DNA of 55,618 nt from an uncultured Clostridia bacterium (GCA_904374385.1 CAJFGA010000003.1:1-55618), one strand, 5' to 3'. Positions 44,616 through 52,829 are shown, counted from the first letter of the stretch. Notes: generated from the letters alone by a model not told the origin. Numbers and translations: made by a program.

Positions 44616-47276
44616 ATGCGGGGAAATTATCAAAAAAGGCAGGAAGAGATCTTGCGCGATTTACAGGTGACGCGCGAGAGCGGGCTCACTTCTTCGGAAG
44701 CGGAACGGCGCCGGCAGGAATACGGCAAGAACGTCTTCGAAAAGCAAAAAAAGCAGAAGCTGATCTATATGATCCTTGCACAATTCAAGGATGTATCCGT
44801 GATCATCCTGTTGATCGCGGGGATCCTCAGCCTCGTCATGTCGATCGTCGAGGGGAGCGGCTTTGTGGAGCCGGTCGTCGTCTTTGCCGTCATCGCCATG
44901 AACGTCATTCTCGCCGTGACGCAAGAGAGGAGTGCGGAAAACGCTTTGGAAGCGCTCAGCAGTCTGTCTTCCCCCATCTGCCGCGTCGTGCGCGACGGCG
45001 CCGTGCGGGAAATGGATCCCGCCATGCTCGTTCCGGGGGATATCATCCTGTTCAAAATGGGCGACCTCGTGCCGGCAGACGCGCGCCTTCTCGCGTCGGA
45101 AAGCCTTGCGGTGGACGAATCGTCCCTGACGGGGGAAAGCGTTCCCGCTGAAAAGGATGCTTCCGCCCTCTTTGAAGGGGAAATGCCCTTGGGCGATCGC
45201 GTCAACAGCGTCTTTTCGGGCTGCCTCGTCACGGGAGGCAACGGCGTTGCGGTCGTCACAGAGACGGGCATGCAGACGCAGATCGGCAAGATCGCCGGTT
45301 TTTTGAAGGATACAAAACAAAAAAAGACGCCTTTGCAGACCCGCCTCGACAAGGTGGGCAAGGCGATCAGCGGGTTAGCGGTCATCTCCGCCATAGCGCT
45401 GCTCGTCGTTGGGCTGCTACAGGGGCACGGTCTTTGGCATATGGCACTGGTCGCGGTCACGCTCGCCGTCGCTGCCGTGCCGGAAACGCTATCCCTTATC
45501 GTCACCCTCATTTTGACGCAGGGAGCAAAGAAGATGGCGGCAAAGAATGCGCTCATCCGCCAGATGCAGGCGGTCGAAACGCTGGGCAGCACCTCCGTCA
45601 TCTGTTCGGATAAGACGGGAACGCTCACCATGAACAAGATGACGGTCAAGCGGCTGTGGGTATATGGCAGCGGACCTGCAGGGGATGAGGCGGTTTTGAG
45701 CGAAGCGCAGGCGGCGTTTTTAGAGAATCTCTGCCTCGCCTGCGTTGCCACCGTCGGCAAGGACGACGGCGGGCAGGAGCGCATTTTCGGCGACCCGACG
45801 GAAACGGCGATCGTCCGCCTTGCCATGGAAAAGGGCATCGATTACGAGCATTTGGGCGAAAAATTCGAAAAGGTCGGCGAAATACCGTTTTCTTCTTCGA
45901 GGAAGATGATGACGGCGGCGGTCAAATTGCCCGATGGCGGGTATCGTATCCTGACCAAGGGCGCATTCGACCGTTTGCCCATCGTGCGGAAGGAATACGC
46001 TTACGGCAAAGAGCTGGAAGAGATGCACGACGCCTTTGCGCACGATGCGCTGCGCGTCATTGCCTTAGCTTCCAAAAGGGTAGACGAATTGCCCCAAGAC
46101 CCTGCGCAGTGGGAAAAAGATCTGACCTTTGAAGGGTTCGTCGGCATCATTGACCCGGCCCGCCCCGAAGCGGCGGCGGCGATCGCCAAGGCGAAGGCTG
46201 CGGGGATCCGCACCGTCATGATCACGGGCGACCACGCCGCGACGGCGGGCGCCATCGCGCGGGAATTGGGTATCATCACCGCCAACGAAGGCATCATCAC
46301 CGGGCAGCAGCTGCAAAAGCTCTCCGACGAAGAATTTGCCGAAAGCATCGAGTTTTATTCGGTATATGCGCGCGTTTCGCCGGAGGATAAAATACGCATC
46401 GTCAAGGCGTGGCAGGCGCGCGGCGAAGTTGTCGCAATGACGGGCGACGGTGTGAACGATGCCCCCGCGCTCAAAGCTGCGGACGTCGGCGTCGCCATGG
46501 GCATCAACGGCACGGAGGTTTCCAAGAGCGCCGCCAAAATGATTTTGATGGACGATAAATTTTCGACCATCATCGAGGCGGTCGCGGAGGGGAGAAACAT
46601 CTTTTCGAATATCCGCAAGCTCGTCTATTTCCTGCTCGTGTGCAATATTTCCGAAATTATCGTCATGCTGTTCGCGCAGTTTATGAATTGGCCGCTGCCC
46701 CTTTCGCCCATCATGCTGCTCATCATCAATGTTTTGGGCGACGGCATCCCCGGCATGGCGCTCGCGAAGGAAGAGTCGGACAGGCGCATCATGAACCGAA
46801 AGCCCATCTCGCGCAGCGAAAGCTTTTTCGGCGGCGGGCTGATGGAAGTTATCATCCGCCAGACGGTGGTGTTCGCCATCGTATCCCTCGCGGCGTTCTA
46901 TATCGGCTATAATCTCGATTTCGGCATCGCGGGCGTATCTGCCGAGGCGGCGGGCATGACGATGTCCTTTTTGGTCACGGGCTGGACGTCTATCCTGCAT
47001 GTGCTGACCGTGCGCAGCCGTAAAAATATGTATAAATACCGCTTTAAGGATAATCCCCAGCTCTATATCAGCTGTGCCGTCATGTTCGTCATCTTCGCAC
47101 TGCTCGCGCTGATCCCGCCCGTCGCGTCCGCCATCGGCCTGGCGCGGCTCAGCGGCATACAGTGGCTGATCGTCATCGGCTTGACGCTGATCCCTACGCT
47201 CGTCGCCGAATACGGCAAAATGTGGGATGCCATTAAGTCTCGCACGGCGGAAAAAAACCGCGTCAGCCTGCGTTGA
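44616..47276 (+). CDS. Cation-transporting P-type ATPase, type II (Ca2+-ATPase-like), 886 aa
   Basis: Domain order is the cation-ATPase N-domain (residues 1-65), the actuator with SLTGESVPAEK (about 170-180), the phosphorylation Asp332 in SDKTGTLTMNK, the nucleotide domain with FSSSRKMMTAAVK, the hinge TGDGVNDAPALKAADVGVAMG, and six C-terminal helices. This is the SERCA/PMCA type. The helix-4 motif reads VPETLS instead of VPEGLP, and helix 6 has NVLGDGIPG, so the ion may not be calcium. The ATG at 44616 has GGGAGG 4 nt upstream. Single gene ending in a hairpin. Confidence 0.92.
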   Translation: MRGNYQKRQEEILRDLQVTRESGLTSSEAERRRQEYGKNVFEKQKKQKLIYMILAQFKDVSVIILLIAGILSLVMSIVEGSGFVEPVVVFAVIAMNVILAVTQERSAENALEALSSLSSPICRVVRDGAVREMDPAMLVPGDIILFKMGDLVPADARLLASESLAVDESSLTGESVPAEKDASALFEGEMPLGDRVNSVFSGCLVTGGNGVAVVTETGMQTQIGKIAGFLKDTKQKKTPLQTRLDKVGKAISGLAVISAIALLVVGLLQGHGLWHMALVAVTLAVAAVPETLSLIVTLILTQGAKKMAAKNALIRQMQAVETLGSTSVICSDKTGTLTMNKMTVKRLWVYGSGPAGDEAVLSEAQAAFLENLCLACVATVGKDDGGQERIFGDPTETAIVRLAMEKGIDYEHLGEKFEKVGEIPFSSSRKMMTAAVKLPDGGYRILTKGAFDRLPIVRKEYAYGKELEEMHDAFAHDALRVIALASKRVDELPQDPAQWEKDLTFEGFVGIIDPARPEAAAAIAKAKAAGIRTVMITGDHAATAGAIARELGIITANEGIITGQQLQKLSDEEFAESIEFYSVYARVSPEDKIRIVKAWQARGEVVAMTGDGVNDAPALKAADVGVAMGINGTEVSKSAAKMILMDDKFSTIIEAVAEGRNIFSNIRKLVYFLLVCNISEIIVMLFAQFMNWPLPLSPIMLLIINVLGDGIPGMALAKEESDRRIMNRKPISRSESFFGGGLMEVIIRQTVVFAIVSLAAFYIGYNLDFGIAGVSAEAAGMTMSFLVTGWTSILHVLTVRSRKNMYKYRFKDNPQLYISCAVMFVIFALLALIPPVASAIGLARLSGIQWLIVIGLTLIPTLVAEYGKMWDAIKSRTAEKNRVSLR

Positions 47277-47277
47277 T

Positions 47278-47306
47278 AAAATCCACCGGTACAGCCGGTG
47301 GATTTT
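47278..47306. terminator. Terminator between the ATPase and merR-type genes
   Basis: A 12-bp perfect stem AAAATCCACCGG/CCGGTGGATTTT with a 5-nt loop. A and T at the stem ends let it act in both directions. Confidence 0.8.
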
Positions 47307-47343
47307 CAAATTCGGGCGGCCCTGCGGGGCGCGGGCAGGCATT

Positions 47344-48138
47344 TTACAAATCGTTCGATCGTCCGACGTATAGCTGCAGTTGGTAGTTCCATTGCAAAAT
47401 CCCCGATAGAACGACGAGGCATACGGCCGCTTCGGGAACGGCGTCATACTGCTCTTTCGCCCTGCGGCGCAATGCGCCCAGGGCCTTTTCCTTGTCCTCA
47501 TGGCTGCAATCTGCGCATAAATATTTGCCGGCAGGCAAAAATAGCAGCCCTTCCGTTTGTATATATTTTGTACATATTGCGAACATATGCGGCTGTCCGT
47601 CCGCTTCATAAATTCCTGCAACATCTTCGAAGGCGAAGGCGTCCCGCCTGTCTTTCCCTACTTGTTCGTAAAAATGGCGGTGGTAATTCCACAGGTTTTC
47701 CACCGTCGGGGACCTTAGCTTATTTGAAAGCAAAATGGCGCGTTTGGGAAAAATCTGTTCAAAAATACCCCTGCTTTTAGGCTTTTCGCTCGCTTTTCCC
47801 TCATAAAAGCGCCTTGCCCGCCCGATCCGCTCTTTAACGTGCTGCAGTTCGGCTATTTTTTGATCGGCACTCTCCTCGGCGCGCTTTAAAAATGCTATGA
47901 TTTTTTCGAGATCTCCCCAATCGAGCATTTTTTTGATCTCATGCAGGGGAAGATCCATACAGCGCAGCGCGTGGATCGTGTGCAGGCGGACGATTTCCCG
48001 CTCCGAATAGTAGCGATATCCCGTCCATTCGTCCGTTTTACAGGGATGCACCAGCCCGATGCGGTCATAATGGCGCAGCGTTTCCGCCGTCATGCCGACC
48101 ATTTCCGCCGTTTTGCCGATCGAAAAAAATTTTTCCAT
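47344..48138 (-). CDS. MerR family regulator with effector-binding C-terminus, 264 aa
   Basis: An N-terminal MerR winged helix (FSIGKTAEMVGMTAETLRHYDRIGLV, residues 5-30, with YRYYSEREI in the wing), a dimerisation coiled coil (about 75-110), and a ~150-residue C-terminal domain. The layout is that of BmrR-type multidrug sensors with a GyrI-like ligand domain, though that motif is diverged. The ATG at 48138 has AAGGAG. It diverges from a lipoprotein gene whose promoter has the 19-bp spacer that MerR proteins untwist, so that gene is its likely target. Confidence 0.9.
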   Translation of the reverse strand: MEKFFSIGKTAEMVGMTAETLRHYDRIGLVHPCKTDEWTGYRYYSEREIVRLHTIHALRCMDLPLHEIKKMLDWGDLEKIIAFLKRAEESADQKIAELQHVKERIGRARRFYEGKASEKPKSRGIFEQIFPKRAILLSNKLRSPTVENLWNYHRHFYEQVGKDRRDAFAFEDVAGIYEADGQPHMFAICTKYIQTEGLLFLPAGKYLCADCSHEDKEKALGALRRRAKEQYDAVPEAAVCLVVLSGILQWNYQLQLYVGRSNDL

Positions 48139-48153
48139 AGAGGTTATTTCTCC

Positions 48154-48184
48154 TTGACTTTTGTGTTACACAAAGGTTTATACT
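48154..48184 (+). promoter_or_regulatory. MerR-type promoter with 19-bp spacer
   Basis: TTGACT (48154-48159), a 19-bp spacer, TATACT (48179-48184). The spacer holds the dyad TTTGTGT-TACACAAAG, the expected place and form of a MerR operator. Confidence 0.85.
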
Positions 48185-48185
48185 T

Positions 48186-48214
48186 ATTATAACAGCGGCG
48201 GGGCGAAATGTCAA
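48186..48214 (-). promoter_or_regulatory. Promoter of the merR-type gene
   Basis: The minus strand has consensus TTGACA (48214-48209), a 17-bp spacer and consensus TATAAT (48191-48186). Its transcript start (near 48179) falls at the -10 box of the opposing promoter, so the regulator can repress itself from the same site. Confidence 0.85.
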
Positions 48215-48239
48215 TGCTCTGCCGGCAAGGAGGTTTATC

Positions 48240-48908
48240 ATGAAAAAAATAGCTGCAATTTTTTTGGCAGCGGTCGGTTTGGCCGTTTTATTCGCTTTCG
48301 GCGGTTGTTCGGGCGAAGAGGTGTTTACGGAGCGGGAGTACTCTTCCGGCGACGCTCTTGTAAAGTCCGTTTCCGTCGACGCGGAGGACAGAGAGGTATC
48401 GGTCATCCTTTCGGAAGACGGGCAAGTACACGTCAGCGGATGGGAAAGCGAAAAGGAATATTACGAAATCGACCTTTCGCAGGAAGGCGCTTTGACGGTG
48501 ACGCTGCGTTATAACAAGGAGTGGACGGATTTTATCGGGACCAAGCCCTCCGCACAGTACCGCAAGATCGTGTTGGCGGTACCCGATCAGATCCTTTCCT
48601 CTCTGACGGTGACCACGACCAATGAAACGATAGCCCTCGGCGCCCTGTCCTTTGCGGAGAGCGTGTCGCTCGATTCCAACGGCGGCGACGTGCGCTTTGA
48701 ACGGGTCTCGGTCGGAAAAAGTTTGTGCGTCACGGCAAAAAACGGCGATATTGACGGTTCTGTCATCGGCGGGTGGGACGATTTTTCGATCGCCTGCGAG
48801 ATCAAAAAGGGAGACAGCAATCTGCCGGCCAGCAAGGAAGGCGGCCAAAAATCCTTGACGGCAAATTGCAATAACGGGGATATTCATATCGAATTTGTCG
48901 CCGCATAA
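48240..48908 (+). CDS. DUF4097-like (beta-helical) lipoprotein, 222 aa
   Basis: Lipobox FGGC-SG near residue 23. The mature part has the short, repeating strand-turn pattern of DUF4097/putative adhesin proteins, with ladder segments such as SLTVTTTNETIALGALSFAESVSLDSNGGDVRFERVSVGKSLCV (given here only as the position, about residues 120-165) and NGDID and NGDIH turns. It acts outside the membrane, probably in envelope stress sensing or as a structural protein; the role is unknown. It is likely controlled by the divergent MerR protein through the 19-bp-spaced promoter. Confidence 0.75.
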   Translation: MKKIAAIFLAAVGLAVLFAFGGCSGEEVFTEREYSSGDALVKSVSVDAEDREVSVILSEDGQVHVSGWESEKEYYEIDLSQEGALTVTLRYNKEWTDFIGTKPSAQYRKIVLAVPDQILSSLTVTTTNETIALGALSFAESVSLDSNGGDVRFERVSVGKSLCVTAKNGDIDGSVIGGWDDFSIACEIKKGDSNLPASKEGGQKSLTANCNNGDIHIEFVAA

Positions 48909-48997
48909 CGGCGCGGCCGGGCGGCTGTGCGGCGAGTTATTTGTTTTGCTGATACCGTCCTTTCAAAATGATGATATTTCAAAAATCCGTTCTTTGA

Positions 48998-49026
48998 TTG
49001 ACAGGGTGCGCCGGTTGTGCTAAAAT
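48998..49026 (+). promoter_or_regulatory. Promoter of the T-box leader
   Basis: TTGACA (48998-49003), 17-bp spacer, TAAAAT (49021-49026), giving a start near 49033. Confidence 0.85.
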
Positions 49027-49033
49027 CGTACCA

Positions 49034-49298
49034 ATAAAAAAACGCAGCGACCGGGAGAAGTACCGAAAATACCGCCTTGGCAGAGAGCGGCGCGCTTGGC
49101 TGAAAGCGCCGCATGGCGCTTTTCGCGAATAACACCCGCGAGCGGCGGCGGCGAACGCCTTTTACGGTCAGTAGCTTCCGACGGGCGGCCCGTTACAGCC
49201 AAAGCCTTTGACGGAAGGCGGAGACCCGCAAGGGAAAAATCAGGTGGCACCGCGAACAGACAGCCTATTCGCCCTGAAATAAAGGGCGAATAGGCTGT
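49034..49298 (+). promoter_or_regulatory. T-box riboswitch, asparagine-type
   Basis: A tRNA-sensing leader. The stem I region begins AGCGACCGGGAGAAGTA, the conserved T-box bulge AGGTGGCACCGCG lies at 49242-49254, and a strong terminator follows (16-bp stem 49260-49275 with 49283-49298, then TTATTATTTT). The likely specifier is AAC at 49131-49133, in the GAATAACACC context on the 3' side of stem I, which is the asparagine codon. Uncharged tRNA-Asn would favour the antiterminator and turn on the asparagine synthetase gene below. Confidence 0.88.
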
Positions 49299-49347
49299 TA
49301 TTATTTTGTTTTTCCGCAAAAAATACGCGGAAGGGATGGGAGAGCTT

Positions 49348-50931
49348 ATGTGTTCTATATTCTGCTGCACGACCAAAGAGGTCGATTATAAAAAGATGAC
49401 GGAAGGTTTTTACCGCACCGTGTCGCGCGGGCCGGACATGAGCCGCATCGAGCGCACGCCGAACGGCTATATCGCCTTTCACCGCCTCGCCATCATGGGG
49501 TTGAATGCGATGGGCATGCAGCCCTTTTCGATGGGCAAGGATAAACTCGTCTGCAACGGCGAGATCTATGGATTCCGCCCCGTAAAAAAACATTTGGAAG
49601 AGATGGGGTACTCCTTTTTGTCGGACAGCGACTGCGAAATTTTACTGCCCATGTACCGCGAATACGGGCTGAAAATGTTTTCCATGCTGGATGCCGAATT
49701 TGCGCTCGTTCTGTACGACGGGGAAACGGGCGAATATATCGCCGCGCGCGACCCCATAGGCATCCGTCCCCTGTATTATGCCTACCTTAAAAACGGAGCG
49801 GTCGTCTTTGCCAGCGAACCGAAGAATCTCGTCGGCTGGACGCAGGGCGACATCATGCCATTCCCGCCCGGGCACTATTATTATAAGGGAAAATTTCATA
49901 AATTTTGCGATATTGCCGCGGCAGAAGAGGTCTGCCATGATCCGCTCGACGACGTATTGCGCAACATCCGTGAAAAATTGGTCGAGGGCGTCAGAAAGCG
50001 CCTCGATGCGGATGCGCCCGTCGGCTTTCTTCTTTCGGGCGGGCTGGACAGCTCCCTCGTATGCGCGATCAGCGCAAAACTGCTGCGCCGCCCGATCAAG
50101 ACGTTTGCCGTAGGCATGGACAAGGACGCGATCGATCTGAAATATGCGAGGGAAGTCGCAGAATTTATCGGGAGCGAGCATCATGAAATTTTCATGACCA
50201 GAGAAGAGGTGCTCGATTCGCTCGAAACGGTCATCGCTGCGCTGGGCACCTTCGATATCACCACGATACGCGCTTCGATGGGGATGTATCTGATCTGTAA
50301 AAAGATCCATGAAATTTCCGACGTGCGCGTACTTTTGACGGGGGAGATATCCGACGAACTTTTCGGCTACAAATATACCGACTTTGCGCCCGACGCGGCG
50401 GCATTCCAAAAGGAGGCGCAAAAGCGGGTGCGTGAACTGCATATGTACGACGTTTTGCGCGCGGACCGCTGCATCTCCGTTCACTCGATGGAGGCGCGCG
50501 TGCCCTTCGGCGATCTCGACTTCGTGCGATATGTCATGCACATCGATCCCGAAAAAAAGCTGAATACATACGGCAAGGGAAAATATCTGCTGCGCAAAGC
50601 GTTTGAAGGGGATTACCTGCCCGACAATATTCTTTGGAGGGAAAAGGCAGCCTTTTCCGATGCGGTGGGGCACTCTATGGTAGACGATTTAAAGGACTAT
50701 GCCGAGAAAAAGTACGATGAAAACTGGAAAAAAATTGCCGCAAAGTATGCCTATCACGCAAGGCCCTTTACGAAAGAAAGCCTTTTGTACCGCGAGATCT
50801 TTGAAAAATATTACCCGGGCCAGGCGAAGATGGTCAAGGCCTTTTGGATGCCCAATAAAAAGTGGGAAGGCTGCAACGTGAACGATCCGTCCGCGCGCGT
50901 CCTTTCTAACTACGGCGCCAGCGGAGAATAA
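49348..50931 (+). CDS. asnB: Asparagine synthase (glutamine-hydrolysing), 527 aa
   Basis: Makes asparagine from aspartate, ATP and glutamine. The N-terminal class II glutamine amidotransferase domain needs Cys2 as nucleophile. The ATG at 49348 gives MCSIFCC, which sets this start over the one at 49306. RLAIMG and NGEIYG follow as in AsnB. The synthetase domain carries the PP-loop SGGLDSS at about residues 229-235 and GEISDELFGYKY. Length is normal. It lies behind an asparagine T-box and ends in a hairpin terminator, so it forms its own unit. Confidence 0.93.
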   Translation: MCSIFCCTTKEVDYKKMTEGFYRTVSRGPDMSRIERTPNGYIAFHRLAIMGLNAMGMQPFSMGKDKLVCNGEIYGFRPVKKHLEEMGYSFLSDSDCEILLPMYREYGLKMFSMLDAEFALVLYDGETGEYIAARDPIGIRPLYYAYLKNGAVVFASEPKNLVGWTQGDIMPFPPGHYYYKGKFHKFCDIAAAEEVCHDPLDDVLRNIREKLVEGVRKRLDADAPVGFLLSGGLDSSLVCAISAKLLRRPIKTFAVGMDKDAIDLKYAREVAEFIGSEHHEIFMTREEVLDSLETVIAALGTFDITTIRASMGMYLICKKIHEISDVRVLLTGEISDELFGYKYTDFAPDAAAFQKEAQKRVRELHMYDVLRADRCISVHSMEARVPFGDLDFVRYVMHIDPEKKLNTYGKGKYLLRKAFEGDYLPDNILWREKAAFSDAVGHSMVDDLKDYAEKKYDENWKKIAAKYAYHARPFTKESLLYREIFEKYYPGQAKMVKAFWMPNKKWEGCNVNDPSARVLSNYGASGE

Positions 50932-50948
50932 CATAAGACATAAAAGTT

Positions 50949-50984
50949 CCGCCTGCGGCGCAGACTGCGTTGCAGGCGGTTTTT
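50949..50984 (+). terminator. Terminator of asnB
   Basis: Stem CCGCCTGC/GCAGGCGG with a 15-nt loop that folds further, followed by five T. Confidence 0.85.
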
Positions 50985-51358
50985 GTATCAATACCCGATG
51001 GATGTAGCGGAGGCAAAAGCCGATGCGCAAAAACAGAGATTTCCCTTTGCGTTTGTCACGAAAAATGACCGAGCATGCGGCGAACAAAAAAGGCTTCCCC
51101 TTCGGGACGTTACGGAAAGCGACCGATGATAAAGGTTTCCCCTTAGGGGGAGCGGTTGCCGAAGGTGGCAGATGAGGGAGGAGGAAGGTATAGCCTCTCA
51201 TCCACCGCAAGCGGTCCCCTTTCCCCGGGGGGGAGGCACAAATAAAATATAAACGGTTCTCCTCGTATGGGGGAGGCGCAAAGTAAAACGCGAAAGATTC
51301 TCCGTAGGGGAAAAGTTTCGGGCAAAGCAAGCGAAAAGGGGAAAAGTGCCGCGCCGCC
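50985..51358. other. Gene-free stretch with repeat sequence
   Basis: About 370 bp rich in short G/C palindromes, including the second copy of the dispersed repeat and several CCCC-x-GGGG units. No credible reading frame with a ribosome site. Confidence 0.6.
51115..51178. repeat. Dispersed intergenic repeat, copy 2
   Basis: Starts GAAAGCGACCGATGATAAAGG, then CCCCTTAGGGG, then GTTGCCGAAGGTGGCAG. It differs from the copy at 42710-42773 at only a few positions, with compensating changes that keep the short stems. Confidence 0.75.
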
Positions 51359-51387
51359 TTGTCTTTTTTGTCCTTTTGTGCTACAAT
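51359..51387 (+). promoter_or_regulatory. Promoter of queH
   Basis: TTGTCT (51359-51364), 17-bp spacer, TACAAT (51382-51387). The -10 box ends 6 bp before the ATG. Confidence 0.6.
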
Positions 51388-51393
51388 ATCCGC

Positions 51394-51996
51394 ATGAACA
51401 AGCCCGACTATAACAAAAAAATGAAAGAACTCATGCAGCAGGCGGGGCAGGGCGAGCGGCTCTTGCTGCACAGCTGTTGCGGCCCGTGCTCTTCGCGCTG
51501 TCTTGAAGCGCTCAAAGATCGATTTTCCGTCACCGTATTCTATTATAATCCCAATATCACCGATCGCGCCGAATACGAAAAGAGGAAGGGCGAACAGCTT
51601 CGCCTGCTGCGCGAAACGGGTTGGGCGGACTTTATGGAATGCGACTACACGCCCGAAGCCTTTTTTGCCGCCACAAAGGGGCTGGAAAATGAGCGGGAAG
51701 GGGGCGCAAGGTGCTATCGATGCTATGCCATCCGCTTGGAACGCACTGCCGCCGCGGCGAGGGCGAACGGATACGAATGGTTTTGTTCCACCCTTTCGGT
51801 CAGCCCGCACAAGAACGCCGCTTGGCTGAACGAGTTGGGCGAGAAAATGGAAAAACAGTACGGCGTGCGCTGGCTGTACAACGATTTTAAAAAGGAGAAC
51901 GGGTATCTCCGTTCCGTACAGCTCGCGGAGGAACACAAGCTGTACCGCCAGAACTACTGCGGCTGTATTTTTTCCGACTGGACAAAACAGAAATAA
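51394..51996 (+). CDS. queH: Epoxyqueuosine reductase QueH, 200 aa
   Basis: The last step of queuosine biosynthesis: reduces epoxyqueuosine to queuosine in tRNA. The DUF208/QueH signature is complete: HSCCGPCSSRCLE (Cys28, Cys29 and Cys32 for the iron-sulfur and metal site), YYNPNITDRAEYEKR, RCYRCYAIRLERTA, FCSTLSVSPHKN and YCGCIFS. MNKPDYNKKM is the usual family start. No ribosome site precedes this ATG; a GTG at 51346 with AAGGGG in front is an in-frame alternative but would precede the promoter found. Convergent with the XRE gene. Confidence 0.9.
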   Translation: MNKPDYNKKMKELMQQAGQGERLLLHSCCGPCSSRCLEALKDRFSVTVFYYNPNITDRAEYEKRKGEQLRLLRETGWADFMECDYTPEAFFAATKGLENEREGGARCYRCYAIRLERTAAAARANGYEWFCSTLSVSPHKNAAWLNELGEKMEKQYGVRWLYNDFKKENGYLRSVQLAEEHKLYRQNYCGCIFSDWTKQK

Positions 51997-52025
51997 AAAT
52001 TTTGCCCCTATGCCCGATGTGCGCC

Positions 52026-52058
52026 GAGCGCCCCGCAAATATTTGCGGGGCGCTCTTT
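52026..52058. terminator. Terminator between queH and the XRE gene
   Basis: A perfect 30-nt palindrome (GAGCGCCCCGCAAAT and complement) followed by TTT; it serves both convergent genes. Confidence 0.8.
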
Positions 52059-52069
52059 CCGTCCGTTTT

Positions 52070-52438
52070 TTATTCGGTTTTCTCCTCGTTTTCTGCGCGG
52101 TTGAGAGGGGAGTGCATAAAAGCGTTCGCCGTTTCTTGCAGCAGTTTTTTGAGGTCGCCGCCCAGCGAACGGTACACGGCGAGCAGCTTTTGTTCGTCTT
52201 TGGGCGGGGCGTATGTCTCCGCACAGAACATGCCTGCGTCGTCCGTCCTGCCGACCAAATAGTCGAGGCTGCACCCGAAAAAGTCTGCATAGGCGATCAG
52301 GCTGTACAATTGCGGCTCATGCGTTCCGTTTTCATAGGCGGCGACGGTCGTCTGCCCGATGCCGAGTTTTTTGGCGAGTTGGCATTGCGTCAGCCCGCTC
52401 TCCGTGCGCAGATATTTCAGCTTTTCGTGAAGTTTCAT
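52070..52438 (-). CDS. XRE family repressor, 122 aa
   Basis: A Cro/CI-type helix-turn-helix at residues 5-58 (LKYLRTESGLTQCQLAKKLGIGQTTVAAYE, in parts, then SLDYLVGRTDD), followed by a ~60-residue helical tail. Length is typical for small autoregulated repressors. The start at 52438 has AGGAG 6 nt upstream. It diverges from a small membrane-protein gene across a region with three AGCA-N6-TGCT sites, surely its own operators, one lying inside each relevant promoter. Confidence 0.9.
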   Translation of the reverse strand: MKLHEKLKYLRTESGLTQCQLAKKLGIGQTTVAAYENGTHEPQLYSLIAYADFFGCSLDYLVGRTDDAGMFCAETYAPPKDEQKLLAVYRSLGGDLKKLLQETANAFMHSPLNRAENEEKTE

Positions 52439-52460
52439 AGCATTCTCCTGCATTTATATT

Positions 52461-52534
52461 AGCACGAGAATGCTTTAATTTGTTGACATAGCATAATCAT
52501 GCTGATATAATAAAATTATTAGCATGATTGTGCT
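52461..52534. promoter_or_regulatory. Three operators AGCA-N6-TGCT
   Basis: Sites at 52461-52474, 52490-52503 and 52521-52534, centres 29 and 31 bp apart (about three helical turns). The middle one lies between the -35 and -10 boxes of the rightward promoter, the left one next to the start region of the repressor gene, and the right one just after the rightward start point. Confidence 0.88.
52483..52511 (+). promoter_or_regulatory. Consensus promoter of the small membrane-protein gene
   Basis: TTGACA (52483-52488), 17-bp spacer, TATAAT (52506-52511). The operator fills the spacer, so the bound repressor would exclude RNA polymerase. Confidence 0.9.
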
Positions 52535-52546
52535 AATAATGCAGCG

Positions 52547-52762
52547 ATGCAAAACAAAAGTGAAATTTCGGTTATGGTTTTCCTGTGTGTACATAAGGTG
52601 GCGGAAAGTGCGCTCATCGCCGTCATGCTCGCCGCAGCGGGACTGGCGGTGCTGCGGGCGGAAGGGCGGGGGGAACGCCGCGCGGCCGCTGCGGCGATTT
52701 TGCTGTCGGCACTGTGTTTGCTGCCGGTTTTGGCGGCGTTTTCGAGGGCTGTTTTGTTTTGA
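52547..52762 (+). CDS. Small membrane protein under XRE control, 71 aa
   Basis: Two predicted helices (about residues 7-33, VMVFLCVHKVAESALIAVMLAAAGLAV in parts, and 45-69) with a basic/acidic linker (RAEGRGERRA) between them. No family recognised. The ribosome site is weak. The case for a real gene is its consensus promoter, three-operator control and a strong terminator 13 bp after the stop. Small hydrophobic proteins silenced by an XRE repressor include membrane toxins and stress peptides; that role is possible here but unproved. Confidence 0.55.
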   Translation: MQNKSEISVMVFLCVHKVAESALIAVMLAAAGLAVLRAEGRGERRAAAAAILLSALCLLPVLAAFSRAVLF

Positions 52763-52774
52763 AGGATAAGCTCG

Positions 52775-52797
52775 GGGCGGCATTGCCGCCCTTTTTT
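52775..52797 (+). terminator. Terminator of the small membrane-protein gene
   Basis: A 7-bp stem GGGCGGC/GCCGCCC with a 3-nt loop and six T. Confidence 0.85.
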
Positions 52798-52829
52798 CAA
52801 TAAAAAATAGAAAAGATGGGGCAAAACAT

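Noticed and set aside
52524-52769. Alternative plus-strand frame overlapping the 71-residue membrane protein
   Set aside because: Very rich in Arg and Cys and overlaps the third operator; the 52547 frame gives plausible membrane helices instead.
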